Shown here: in pieces, positions 12,905 through 26,462 of the stretch
Layout: every line of letters begins with the position of its first letter
Numbering within the stretch: position 1 is the first letter of the stretch
From: Pempheris klunzingeri
Lineage: Eukaryota; Chordata; Actinopteri; Acropomatiformes; Pempheridae
Assembly (NCBI RefSeq): GCF_042242105.1
Contig: NC_092024.1
Coordinates: forward strand, 1,447,001 to 1,511,000
Reading direction: 5' to 3'
Length of the DNA: 64,000 nt
Notes under the pieces: generated by a model
Told to the model about the DNA's origin: nothing
What the model saw: only the letters and a program-made list of their open reading frames with translations
Database searches by the model: none
Translations under genes and position numbers: made by a program

Positions 12905-15291
12905 TTACGTGTACATTGAAATGTAAATCCACTGAAAATGAAGAAGAGACCTGTTACTTATGCAACATTTAAACAATAATCCATCTTTTATCACAGACAA
13001 CTCCTCTGTCGTCTAGTCCAGATCAACAGCTGTGGTGTGTGAAAACCACAAACTGCTAACAAGAGGAATACGTTTTCTCACCTCTGACTCCCGCAGATTC
13101 ATGGCTTTTCCATCAGACAGCTGTTTGAAGATTTCTGTTGAGCAACACACAAACTGGTGAGTAAAGTGTTTCATCTTAAATTGTGTAACAAGACAAGGCT
13201 GCCTGCCTCTCAGTCTGTCCAACTGAGTGACAGGCAGTTACTTCTTACAGTGATATCATTATTTGTGCCCCTCGACTTCACTTACTGTACATGCAGTCCA
13301 AGCGCAGGATGAGACAGATGAAGCTCTCCAGCGTCATGTGTCCAGAGGAGGCACCGTAGCGCAGGGCCAACAAGCTCAGCATGTCATCGCTGATCTTCAT
13401 TCCTGATCAGCATACACAGAGCAGGAGCTTAGGAGTGTATTCCTCTATGTACACATGCACTCGAGTCTGACCTTGGCATTCAGCCAACCCCAGCAATATT
13501 ATACAATATATTATATATTTGTTAAAATTTTCTACAAAAAAGTAAAACTGGTAAAACTTTTTATTTGGTTTTGCATCAAAATGATGATGTTTTTACTTGC
13601 CAAATCCTTCCTTGCCAAAAAAACTTAGTCTGTTTGCTGAGGGAGGTCTTTCTTTGGGCGCTGATATGACACACCTTCACATACTCTTGGACCTCACACT
13701 CCATGGACGGACACCAAAAACGTTGCTTAATGGCAAATGTGGTTCTTTTGAGCAGATAGGTGAGCAGCGAGGTGTGAGCCCAGTGGCTCCAGGCACTAAC
13801 AGCTGATGTGGCAGACAACCACTAGGTTCAGTTCAGGTTCCCAAACATTGTCTTTGATGTCTGATTAGTGACATCAGACTCAGCAGCCGGCTCAATATGT
13901 GTGTGCAAGTTGGTAAAGAGGTAAAGTTGGTAGTATACTTTGCTCAAAATGTGCTCTCCTTGTGTGTGTGTGTGTGTGTGTGTGCACACTGTCAACACAT
14001 AGGGATTTTTTTCCTGTATCCGTTTATTACATACATACATACTGAGGTGGTCTACCTGAAACTGTGAAAGCATTCCTCAGCTCACTCACTGACAGTGTTC
14101 CTGTGTGTGAAACGTCAGTGCGGAAGAAAATGTCCTGGTAAAAGGAGAGAGCAACAAGGATCAGAGAAATCTCTATATTCAGATGCATTTGTATTAATAG
14201 TGAAGCTGCTGAGGTAAATATCACAAACAGGTAATGATCGTTAAGTGTTTGAGCTTGGTTTCTTTTACCTTGTATTTGACGACCTTATTCCACAGACGAA
14301 GAAATTCCTGACCGTTTAGTTTGCCGGTGATTGACGTCTTTTCAACCCAACGTTAAGGTAACAAATTGAGTGTATCAACCAAAGGGCAGGCAGGTTTTCA
14401 TGTACGCTACTTCTATGTTTTATGCAACTACAATCACTGTGATGGATTCTTTTTTAACATTTAAGCAGCTTGAATAGAGCAATTGAAAAAGTCTGAATCT
14501 ATTATGTGCAGTGTGTAAGTTACATTGTGTTACATGCTTCACAACAGGATACATCCATCAGAGCAACCATGCTGCGACAGGCATCAATGCTGAAGCCTCC
14601 AGATTTTAAGTCTCCTACAAAGTTCAGATCAGTTCAGCATGAAACAGATCAGCATGACACATACTTCAGCCTAAACCACACATTTATATAGCACTGCACA
14701 TACAGACTACACCGAAAATAGTTATGATACATTTTAATGTTTATTGAGCTCTTATGCTTTTTTATCAGGACTGTTAATATTCTATTACAATCCAAACCTT
14801 TCAGGATTTTGTCATTTAGGAGCTCCTGGAGCTGCTCGGCCTTCACCTCTTCAAACTGGAAATGAAATGAAAACAACATATGGTGGTAATCTAGCGGTAA
14901 GAAAGTGGTAAACTTCCTCTTAAACCATTAATAATGGCTCTTCTGTTTTAATAAGAGGTTCCCAGTAGTAATCAAACTCAATAGCAACAATTATGCTAGT
15001 TAATGAGACAAATATCACCTGGTCGGAGTATTGGCGGAAAAGTGCTGTCTTCTTTTCATCATCCCGTACATTTTTGACCTGTTTGAGCTGGAAAATAAAT
15101 AGAGGAGGCGTTTAGTCATTTTATCCCGACTGAAATGCAACTGGCCAAACATAAATATAGTCAACACAATATTGTGATGTTATTAAATCTTACTTGCATA
15201 CCTTCTCAGCTGGCTCAGCTCTGTGGTAACCAGAATTCTCACTGTGTGGAAAAAAACAATACATTCTGCATGGGATTAGGAAGTTTAACTA

Positions 15292-15323
<32 letters not shown>

Positions 15324-18300
15324 ATACACAACATCAGTAATGTCTGACCTACTGTGTCCCATATATCTGTCATTGAAGAAACTACAAACAATAAAAGAAG
15401 AGAAGAGAGTGACCGTACTAGCCCTGGGTCTCTGCCTTGGAGAAGGTGGTGAGGATGAAGGAGGCCGTCTCATTGGGAGTGAAGGTGGACGGCACAATCA
15501 GGTATTCACCAGGCTCCAGTGTGAAAAACTTCATCACTTCACGCGCGTTCATGTAGGTGTCGGTTTGGGCAACAGGTTTGTGGCTGCTGAAGAAAGAGGG
15601 TGGGAACTTCCCCTTCTTCCCCTGGTCCTGTAACAATAAATACAAGAGGTTAGAGGTTAGAGGTTTACCAGAGCTGCACAACGAGGGTGGAGAATGTTTT
15701 TTATCAACAAGAACTTGGATAAAATTGTTTCTTACTTTTTCAGTCACCTTGAGGGAAATCAGCAGAAGATGAGTTCATGTTGGGAACAAAAAGCAGTTAA
15801 TTCAATTATTAATATAAAATTTTCAATGAAGATAATGCATCATTATCATTACATACATATGTACAGTCACTTGGAATGAAAAGCATACTCAGACTTAAGA
15901 CTTAAAGCTCACAAGCCAACTGTTGTCTAACATACAAACAGGTTGCATGGACTTTGGTCGTCATTTACTGTGTTTGCCTGTGATTTACTGTGACTCCTTA
16001 GAATAGGGGCCCTAGAGAAGCCTGAGCTGTTTGCAGGTCTGTCAATGGCTGTACTATTGTAAGCCCTCTCAACCTGATTACTGCACTTATTCATTATTTA
16101 CATTTTCTAAAATTCATACATTTCCTAATGATTCTTATCGACTTATGGCCACACGTGTGAAATCATACAAGAGAAACTGCCACATCATGTCAAGCATAAA
16201 TCATAGTCATTCTGTCTTTGAACTTTACTCCATTAATTACTTTTGATTGCACAATTCCAACAATGGAGCTGCAAAAAAGTAGGAAGTGATGTATACTAAT
16301 ATTATATTGAAAACTTACCAGTATCAATTTTATGCTTGATACTTTTAAAAATATGCATGATTATTTTGAAAACATAATGAATGGTTTGATATGATTTTGT
16401 TATTGATTGAAGTTATAATCATTGAGATCATTAGCGATCAGTGACGAAGTCTGCCACTGGTTTCAAATTGCCTTCACATGCGGGAGGGATTCCCGGAGAA
16501 AAATGCATGTACAGTATGTCATTAGATTACTGTTTATAATATAATATCATTATTATTATTATATAATATTATATTATACGCAGTGCAAATGAAATGCTGT
16601 TCCTCAAAATTGCTACAAAACAAGGCTATGTAGAAAAAAGGGCACAACTTCCACCGGTGACAGTGAGGCTGCATGTTATATGTATATCCCCAGGTGCTTG
16701 TACAAAGAATTCAAATTGTTTTTTTACGCTGTCTGCCAGCTTTTTTCCTATAAATTCAGCCAGGAATGAAATAGAATCTCGTTGTTGTCCACAGAACAGC
16801 AACTAACCGACTATCAACCTGTGGAGGACAGAGGAATGCTCTGCTGAGAGAAAGTATAGCTGCTGATTCCAAGGATAGGCAGGTGAGACGGACAGTAAGA
16901 ACACTAAGAACATATGATAACACCAAAGTAAGTGGTAATCATGTGTTTAAGCCATTGATGCAAGTTAAATTTTCCTCCATCATATGGCCCATATTTCCTA
17001 ATTTTCCATTCCAGTTTCAGATTTAACAATAGAAAATGCACTACATCTTTAAGTTGTTTATTCTAAACATGAATGCATGCATGTAAAATACTGCATACAT
17101 GCACAGATCCAACAAAGCTCCTCCCACTAAAAATGCATTCTTACATAGCAAGAGGGAACGACAACAGTCCGCTGTTATAAAGAGCTACAGGTGACTAATA
17201 CCAGCAAATTTGTTTGGCTGCACTACAAACAGTTACACTAGTTGTTCTTCTGTTCTATTTCTGGCAAAGTAGCTGAATAATTATTTGTAGTGTTAAACTG
17301 CACTTGTATCGATATATTTATGATTTTAGCTCAAGTGAGTCTAATAAAGGGTAATATTTACTTCAAATACAGAGAATCCAATGTGGAGATTTTGGACCAG
17401 ACGTCTGTTCCTCTTGTCTGGCTTTTGCATGAGAGACACCACCATATTTTTCTCTCCATCTTTCCCACAATATTCACCACCAGTCTTGACCCAATACTGT
17501 GGATTAGTCCAGAAACTGTCTGGAAGACACAGGGAGAAACATAATTAACATTATTATCATTTTGCAAAGAGTGGGATGAGTGATTTGACTGACTTATCTA
17601 AAGCTGCAGTATCATAGACGGTGAGAGAGTCAAGTAGTTGCTTGAGTTTGAGTTCTGTGGGCTATTAAAGTTACACTAGCACTGCGGCAAAATGTTTTAT
17701 TGCAACTTTAAACTCCACTGCATGAGGTTAACTACTGCTTTGTGGTGTCAGTGCAAGATAAGGTACCGTATAAAACAATGTTCTGATGAAGTCTTATCTG
17801 ACCTGAAGCATTTTACACTGTTTGTGGTGCTTTACTATAGGTGGCTATGCACGTTATCTTTCCCAATAAGAAGGAAGTTCCTCTCCACTCTGGAAATGGG
17901 AATTTGACGCATTATTTTGCTTGACTTCTGTTGCCGGTGCACATTTAACTTTAGCTGGTCAGATATTTTAGTAAATATAAGACCAAGAAACTTTTCTTCC
18001 CCGGCAGTTTTGCAAACATCATCAGCTAATTAAGGAGGATGAACTAAGCCCTTGACTAGCTTATCCAGCAGTGCAGACAAGGTAGTAGCCCTATTGTATT
18101 AAATAAGTTAATAATTAACGTCAAGGCTCTTTGTCAGTCGTGTCTCTGTGAGTTTCAATACATCAAATATGTCTAAACAAGATCAATACCCATTACAATA
18201 ATGTGTTTCTGTGTAATATGCTAATTATTCCAAACAAAGAATAATGACTGGACTGTGAGGCTGAATTTCAATGCATGTTTGTATATTACAATGCTCATTC

Positions 18301-21300
18301 TGTTGCTAAGTTATTTGTTATTTGTGGCTCATAGGAATATGAGAATATGATGATCATCTGATCATTTGTTGACAAATGTGCATTTTGCTCTTTAATTCTG
18401 ATCCATTTCCCAGACAAAAAGTGAAATACCACAAAAACCAAAGGAGACAATGGTGGTCAATGTCTATATTAACTTCTGTGGCAGCGCCAAATTAACAAAT
18501 TGTGCCATCAAACACATGCACAGTATGACATTTCAACACATTTGCTTGTTATGGTTTGATTATATAAGGTCTTGTTAAATTCCATTATCTTGTAAGCACC
18601 TGTATTATTCATGCACCCTCCAGCAGTGGTTCCAGCAACCCATCTGCCCTCGTACAAAGAGGTCTTCCAGCTGCAAGAGGAGCTTCCATCGAGGAAGCTG
18701 GGATTGAGGCTGCAGATATCAAGATCTGTGTAGAACTTACAGAAGTCCTCCAGGGCCATCCTGTTGACATCAGGTAAATTTTAAGAATATTATTCTTTCC
18801 TTTGGACGTGATGCTGATTATGAAACCCTAACTTTGAAAAATGCAGTTAAAGGTTCATAAAGAAAAACATGTTCTGTCTGTGTCAATTTGGCCAAGAGAC
18901 GCAGATGAATCTTTTATTTTCACAAACGTGGCGGCTGTACCTGTATCTGTCCTAATGGATGGGAGAGAGTTCTACAAGGTGCTTTGTGCCTGAAAGTATG
19001 TCTACAATCCCATACTCATAAACACAACTGTTATTACCAACACAGTGTACCTACTGTGCTTCACCTTGCATTACACAAAATGAAATGAAATGAAAATATA
19101 TTCCAACCACTGGAGTGAAATTTGAAAATTTTAAAGCAGAAAATGTGCTTTGATTTCCTGAACAAACAAATATGCACTATTTTTGTATAGCACTGCACAA
19201 GTAGCAGTCATCATAAATCCTAATTATTGTGTACATCTTTCAAATTAATCACTAATATCCCAAATATCCACCGTATTTGTTTCTGTGTAGGTGTGAATGG
19301 GACAGAAAATGAAGCCTAGAAAAATTTCCTTACCAGAACTCTCCATCATCAGCCACTGAGAGGCAAATGTCAACATCTTGAGGACTCACAGTTTTCCACA
19401 GAGGTGACCTTGAAGACAATTCATCATTCTGTTTTAGTAAACGATCTGATATCTGACCATGAAATTGATTTATTGTGTCTGACTGAAACCTGGCTACGTC
19501 CTGAGGAGTATGTTAGCCTTAATGAGGCCACTCCTTCCAGTCATACTAATACTCATATTCCCAGAGATTCTGGACGTGGAGGTGGAGTTGCAGCAATCTT
19601 CAACTCTAGTTTAATAGTCCAACCTAGACCCAAACTTAATTCTGCCTCCTTTGAAAGCCTTGTTCTTAGTTTTTCACACCCAACCTGGAAAACTCTAAAA
19701 CCAGTGTTGGTTGTCACAGTGTACCGCCCTCCTGGTCCAGACTCTGAATTCTTAACTGAGTTTTCAGAGTTTTTATCAGATTTAGTCCTCAGTGTGGACA
19801 AAGTGATTATAGTAGGTGACTTTAATATTCATGTGGATAATGATAATGATAGTCTTAGCACTGCCTTTGTCTCACTTTTGGACTCAATTGGCTTCTCCCA
19901 GAGTGTAAATGAACCCACTCACTGTTTTAACCACACTCTTGACCTTGTTTTGGCTGATGGTGTTGAAACTGAACAGTTAACAGTCTTTCCACATAACTCT
20001 ATTTTATCAGACCATTACCTGATAACATTTGATTTCTTCCTACAGGACTATGCTCTATATGACAGAGAGGTCCTCACTAGATCCTTATCTGATAGGGCTG
20101 TTGCCAAATTTCAGCCAGTGTGTCCCTGTGCTGTGGACGACCGCTATGCTAATCTTAGCCCCTCCCAAATTGATTATCTGGTCGATAGTGCTGCAGGTTC
20201 ACTGCGAATGACACTAGACTCTATTGCCCCTCTAAAAAAGAAGAGAATTAAAGAAAAGAGACAAGCTCCCTGGTATAACTCCCAGACACGTGAGCTTAAG
20301 CAACACTCACGAAGGCTAGAAAGGACATGGCGGGCCACCAAAGTGGAAGAATCCCGTTTAACCTGGCAAGATAGTCTTAAAACCTATAGAAAGGCCCTCT
20401 GTAATGCCAGAGCCGCCTACTACTCATTAATAGAAGAAAATAAAAGCAACCCTAGATTCCTTTTTAGCACAATAGCTAGGCTGACAAGGAGCCAGACCTC
20501 TATTGATCCTTGTGTTCCCTTAGAGCTCAGCAGTAACGACTTCATGAGCTTCTTTAATGATAAAATCCTAACTATTAGGGACAAAATTCAGCACCTCCTG
20601 CCCTTAACAGGGTCTGGTCCAACCTCAAACCTAGGAACCATAGAAACAGCTGTTAGACCTGATGTGTACTTGGACTGTTTTTCTCCAATTGATCTTGCTG
20701 AATTGACCTCAATAATCTCCTCATCTAGATCGTCAACATGTCTCCTAGACCCCATTCCTACTGGACTACTTAAAGAGGTCCTGCCCCTAATTAACACGTC
20801 CTTACTGGATATGACAAATCAGTCTTTACTAACAGGCTATGTACCACTGTCCTTTAAAGTAGCAGTAATTAAACCTCTCCTGAAAAAGCCTACTCTTGAT
20901 TCAGGTGTGTTAGCTAACTATAGACCTATATCCAACCTTCCCTTTCTCTCCAAGATCCTGGAGAAAGTTGTAGCTAATCAGCTGTGTCATTTTTTAAACT
21001 CTAATAGCCTATTTGAGGATTTTCAGTCAGGTTTTAGAGCGAACCACAGCACAGAGACAGCACTGGTGAAGGTTACAAACGACCTCCTTATGGCATCAGA
21101 CAGAGGACTTCTCTCTGTCCTGGTCTTGTTAGACCTGAGTGCTGCTTCAACACCATCGACCATCACATCCTGTTACAGAGACTGGAACAGTTCATTGGTA
21201 TAAAAGGAACTGCATTAAGCTGGTTTAAGTCCTATTTACTAGATCGATTTCAGTTTGTACATATTAATAATGAATCCTCTGTCCACACTAAGGTTAGACA

Positions 21301-24300
21301 TGGAGTTCCACAAGGCTCAGTGCTTGGACCAATACTCTTTATCTTATATATGCTTCCTCTTGGTAATATTATCAGGAAGCACTCCATTAATTTCCACTGT
21401 TGTGCAGATGATACACAATTATATTTATCAATAAAGCCAGATGAACACAATCAGTTGGTTAAACTTCAAATCTGCCTTAAGGACATAAAGTCCTGGATGA
21501 GCAGCAACTTTCTGCTGCTAAATTCAGATAAAACTGAAGTTATTTTGCTTGGCCCCAGACACCTCAGAGACAGCTTTTCTACTACCTTAACTGCTCTGGA
21601 CGGCATTAATCTGGCCTCCAGCTCCACTGTGAGGAATCTGGGAGTCTTATTTGATCAGGATTTGTCCTTTAACTCCCACATTAAACAGATTTCTAGAACT
21701 GCCTTTTTCCATCTACGTAATATTGCTAAAATCAGGCCCATCATATCCACAGATGATGCAGAAAAATTGGTCCATGCATTTGTCACTTCTAGGTTGGACT
21801 ATTGTAACTCTTTATTATCAGGCTGCCCCACTAAGTCGTTAAAGACTCTCCAGTTGGTCCAGAACTCTGCTGCTGCTTGTGTTCTGACGAGAACTAAAAG
21901 AAGAGACCACATTTCTCCTGTACTGGCTTCTCTTCATTGGCTTCCAGTCAAATCAAGAATAGAGTTTAAAATCCTTCTCCTCACCTACAAGGCTCTTAAG
22001 GGTCAGGCTCCATCATATCTTAAAGAGCTCATAGTACCGTACTACACCACTAGAGCACTGTGCTCCCAGACTGCAGGCCTACTGGTGGTTCCTAAAGTCT
22101 CCAAAAGTAGTTCAGGAGGCAGAGCCTTCAGCTATCAGGCTCCTCTCCTGTGGAACCTCCTTCCAGTCTGGGTTCAGGGGGGCAGACACCCTCTCTACAT
22201 TTAAGAGTGGACTAAAAACCTTCCTTTTTGACAAAGCATATATTTAAGGGCTGGATCAGGCCTTAGACCAGCCCCCAGTTATGCTGCTATAGGCTCAGAC
22301 TGCCGGGGGACTCCTATGGTGCACTGAGCTCCTCTATTCTCTATCCTCCTCTTCCTCTCCATCGCTATGTCTCATGTCAGTCAAATGTCTGCCTCTAACT
22401 TGGTATCTTCCCCGGAGCCTTTCTGTGCTTTCTCATCTCTCAGGTTCCTGTGGATCCTGTGGATCCTGTGGATCCTGGTCGAATTGAATTGAATTTAAGC
22501 GAGGGAAAAGACAGTATCTTGTTATTGTCATCAGTTCAGCATTCAGAGGCAAGTTAAAGCACATGTCCTGAGGGTTATTACAGTGCTTCTCAACGTCTTG
22601 TTAAACTTGTATGCAAATTCTGTCAAGTGCAGGCTATTCTTTGAAGGAAAGGTCAATGTTTTAAGCTGCCTTGAGGGCAAAACATCACAGTGGATTATTT
22701 CACTGTAACTGGCCAAACCAGTCAGGAGTAACCAGAGAGGGAGTTCAGATATGTCTGGCTTCTAGTAACCTTTTGGTTTTCACTAAAAGTAGATGTGAAA
22801 GTGGTGAAATGTGTCCCTCAGAAATGTTGTGTTTGTGTGTGTGGGACAATAAATACATCTTCACTTCTTTTGTCATTGACAAATAATCTCAGTATTTCTG
22901 CCGCAGCAAATCAGAGCCATGTCGTTGTGAAACAGTCACTGAATGGGAGTCGTTCTCACCGATCACTCCAGTCTCCATTCCACTCTCCTTTGCCCCACGG
23001 GTTCCACAAACGCACCAGGTTTACTAGTTTCCCTTGGCTCTGCAACTGATCAGCAGTCAAAATTGTTATGTAGCATTATGTAGAAATGCAAAAATGTGTC
23101 CAAAATCATTTGCAAAGCTAAACTTCTATAGATGCTAGAGAACCTGACTGCTACCTGCAGCAATACAGTCTTTATGGTCGCTATCAGACAGTGTTATTTA
23201 CAGAATTTAAGAATTATTTACAGTTCCAAATGCAATTTTCTAAGCACAGTTCTTTACCTGTTTCACTCCTGTGACAGTGTATGCATGGCCTTCGACCAAT
23301 CCATTCAGCAATACAGTGTTGGCGGGTGTCTTCTACAAGCCAAAGACAATTATCATTGCTAAACTGACCTATGAAACCATGCAAGTTATGTAACGTATCC
23401 ACAAATTATGTGAGTGACCAAAAGGAACTGGATTACAGTGTGTGATGTCAGCCTATGAATTTTTTACTGGTCTATAACGAGGTTAATTAGGTTAATTACA
23501 TGCCTGCCTTTTTTAAACAATATACAATTTGTTGCCATGGGTTAGATGAGAAGATGTACAACTCTCATGGCTGTACGGTGAATGTGAAGCTACAGCCAGC
23601 AGCTGGTGTTACCTTAGCTCAGCACAAAGACTGGAGGACAGGAGGCTTTCGGCCATGGGTGTATCATTAGAACAAGCATACAAGACTTCAAGATAGTCAT
23701 CGATTCATTTGAATTAAAACTGCACACTGAGGGCATAAGCCAAAAAAGTGTTCTAGCTCTTCTGTTCTTCTTCTGTGTTGACTGTCTCCATTTGGTCATG
23801 TGACTCTCACTTTGCAAGTCTTGGCAGTCTGACTTGTAGCCATAGCTTCATATTTGTTAGACAGATATGAGTGTGGTAATGATCTTCACATCCAGCAAGC
23901 CCCTGTTAGGACTTGTCTTTGTGCCGCATGATTTCAGCGTCAGACCTGGTGAAATGGGTTCATTTCAACAGTTTGTGCAGGAGGCTTATGAACCCATTAT
24001 CAATCATTATCATAATCAACAACATTTCAAGAGACCAGGTTTGTTACTTATTTGGATGCAATGCATCTGAAAGAGTCACTGCTTCTAGTGCAGCTCTTTG
24101 GTTGGGAAATATAACTCAAATTTAAGCCTGTCTTTTTGTTCATGTTCAAGAGTTCCATTTTGTTGTTCTCCATGTCATATATTCAGACTCACCCCTTGAG
24201 GTGTACCACAGCTCATCAGTGACTTGGACCGTCCAGCTCTGCACATCAGCTCCCACAGGTCTGGAGGAGGGTCTGACAGCTGGATACACATGTGAACACC

Positions 24301-26462
24301 ACCAGTGAAATCCATCATAGCCTCTGCAGGAGTTCCAGCACTCATGTCGGTATAGGAACCACACACCCTGGCATGAGTGGACATGATATCATATTTATAG
24401 ATACTCCAGAAAAACAAAAGTAACTTTTGAAGTCACATTTATGTCTGAGAGACACTGTAGTTTTCTTGTCATACTTGGCATAGGCTTTCTCCAGCAAAGC
24501 GGGCCAGAACTCATTTGGGTCTTTAGAGATAGCAAAGATGAGTCTCCCATTGATTGTCGGTAGCTTGTCATCAATGACGACATCCACCCAACGTCCAAAT
24601 CTCCAGAACTGAATGTTTAAAACAGAAAGGAAGGTTTTCTTTTAGAATGAGATCCCAAATGACATGAAAGTAAAAGGGGGCACTATGTATCATGGTTTAA
24701 GTAATGTGTCAATATCCACACTGTTCATGATAAACGCTGACTTTCAGCAAATATAAAGTATTATATATAAGAATATATATATAAATATAAGTATATAAGA
24801 ATTTGGAAGGTAACACATTTCCACGGCGCTGCACTCCACAGCATTTGCATTTACTCTTTCTTCCTGTTGTGTGTATTCTTGAAGCCCAACAAATGCGCTG
24901 AATGCAGTCCCTTTATCTTTTTGAAACCAGTGCCATGTTACTTTGTGCTCACTACTTGATGCAATAGAGCATTAAATATAAACAAAACAGGGACCGGCTC
25001 ATCAACATTGTTCCCTAGCACCACTAGTGCTCAAAAGTGCTTTTAATAAAGTCATTACATTATGTGATGAGGGAATGGGGATTCATCAGCCAGCTTGTGG
25101 TTCAATAAATGTCCCTCACCACTGAATACCTGTAATTGTCAAAGTCAGCCTTTGAACCTCATAGTCAATGAGCTTCATTCTTGAGTTAATTGCTGCACTT
25201 GAAAGCAAACTCTGACCAAACAGTGTCACCAAACTGCTCTGAGGATAAGCATGAGATAAGCTGCGACTTTGAGGTAAGATTGTTTTGGCAATTGTTTGTG
25301 ACGATCCAATGAGTAATGGAGTGCATTGTGCAATACATAATTTTCAAATGTAATCCAAATTCTGACTTCCGTGTTCAAAGAAAATACACTACAAAGCTGT
25401 TAGGATTTACCCTGAAGTGGAACAGCCCGCAGTAGTTCTCACCAAATGTCTGCTCAAGTGGGACAACTTGCCCGAGAATTTCAACCTGGAATGTCAGAGC
25501 TCCCATAGATGCAAGAAACCAGCAGTTTCCTGAGTAAACACAGTCGTAGTCGTCAGAAAAACAAGAAGGCACAACAGTAAAATATGCTGAATGAAGAAAT
25601 TAATATCCCTACCAACTCGTCCTTGACCAAAGTCAAACCTGGAAACTCCATCGAGTATGAAAGCTGGTCTGGGGGCAATTTTCTGGAACAGAAGGAGAAA
25701 AATCATTTAAAACCTTTTTCGAAGCTTTAAAGGATATGTTCACATTTTGAAGTCTATCTTAATACAATACTCACATGCCCACATGTAAATATGTACTGTT
25801 TACCTGCCTGCTACTATACTGGTCAATAAGACATCCATCTTATTTACAATGAATCACTATCATTACTGTGTGCTGTTTTTTGGAATATTTGAGGAGTCCC
25901 ATCTCCCCACCCCGATTATTTTAGTACAATCTTAAAAACAGGTTTCTGGACATTATTTTGTTCAAGAAACAACCAGCAGCAAGTATGACAGTCATGTAAA
26001 CAAAGAAAAAGACTAGCACACAGCCAGACACCTAACCTTTACTGTGTTTGGACTGTGGGTGGAAAGCTTTTCAAACATAGACAGAGCATGCAAATTTGAC
26101 ACAAGCCCGTCAGCTGGGTTGAAATGGAAATGACAACCTCTGCTGTATTAGTTAAGCTCTCTGCTGCAGCACATTAAATACTTAAATGTTACCATTTGAT
26201 CTGATGACCCTTCCAAAACACTCACCGCTGGTCTCAGCCACACCACCTGGCTCAGGTCAGACGGGCTCAGTATCCCTTCGCCGATGGAGTTCTTGTCGGG
26301 GGGGAACATCTTGTCGATGTACCTCACCTCTCGGACAATGCAGTACTGTTTCAGCTCCTCGAAGTCTTGGTTGAGGAACTTCTCAGGGTTGGTGGGGCTC
26401 CCGTAACCATCTTCCTTTTGACGAGCCTCCATGATGTTCAGGCACACGCCGGGAAGAGGCAT
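12905..26462 (-). CDS. calpain copy B: classical penta-EF-hand calpain, CAPN13/14-like (21 coding exons, 694 aa)
   Basis: This is the tandem paralogue of copy A, upstream on the same strand. Coding exons: 26462-26226 (exon reaches 26480), 25682-25613, 25529-25411, 24608-24475, 24367-24193, 23332-23258, 23045-22960, 19408-19334, 18760-18600, 17519-17362, 15747-15736, 15627-15419, 15241-15202, 15087-15019, 14855-14798, 14614-14553, 14337-14269, 14134-14056, 13402-13286, 13134-13082, 12931-12905. The sum is 2085 bases, in frame. Lengths equal copy A except exons 10 (158 against 167, a C2-domain loop) and 13 (40 against 46, the linker before the EF-hands). Cys105, His261 and Asn285 are all present, as are EF loops at 580-591 and 610-621, and the C-terminus is WIYISMYT. 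Predicted role: Ca-activated limited proteolysis in the cytosol. Oddities: an antisense LINE fills intron 8, and the 15419 donor splits what would otherwise be an in-frame TAG. CAPN13/14-like is my best family placement from residue patterns; the subfamily needs a tree. Confidence 0.92.
13961..13984. repeat. (TG)n microsatellite
   Basis: Twelve TG units lie in the intron between the 14134-14056 and 13402-13286 exons of calpain copy B. Confidence 0.9.
15292..15319. repeat. (AC)n microsatellite
   Basis: About fourteen AC units lie in the short intron between the 15627-15419 and 15241-15202 exons of calpain copy B, about 100 bases past the weak donor. Confidence 0.9.
19427..22497 (+). mobile_element. 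Degenerate L2/CR1-like non-LTR retrotransposon (LINE), antisense in calpain copy B intron 8
   Basis: The open frame from about 19427 carries an apurinic-type endonuclease domain (LTETWL, VGDFNIH and [10 protein letters not shown]) followed by reverse transcriptase ([38 protein letters not shown] in place of the usual YADD). A deletion near 21152 shifts the frame just after LLDLSAA. Frame 2 then runs from about 21155 to 22185, and an extra G in a G-run near 22178 shifts it again before the family's C-terminal FLFDKAYI and TAA at 22245-22247. The element is 5'-truncated within the endonuclease. Its 3' UTR appears internally deleted compared with the copy at 35258, and ends in (ATTGA)n at 22482-22497. 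No target-site duplication was found. It is dead as an autonomous element. The exact left boundary is uncertain by about 20 bases. Confidence 0.9.
22447..22476. repeat. Triplicated TCCTGTGGA unit in the LINE 3' UTR
   Basis: Three back-to-back copies of a 9-10 base unit sit just before the (ATTGA)n tail. The related copy at 35261 has one unit, so this is a local expansion next to the apparent internal deletion. Confidence 0.7.
23548..23651. repeat. Dispersed fish repeat, copy 1
   Basis: This segment, with GAAGCTACAGCCAGCAGC and TTAGCTCAGCACAAAGACTGG, matches the reverse complement of 58690-58810, so it is a dispersed repeat present twice here in opposite orientation. It lies in intron 6 of calpain copy B. 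The family is not identified. Confidence 0.6.

Noticed and set aside
19404-22204. LINE open frames as a working or domesticated host gene
   Set aside because: Two frameshifts, a YADD to CADD change and 5' truncation show decay. The apparent first 20-odd bases of the frame belong to the calpain exon and splice site.
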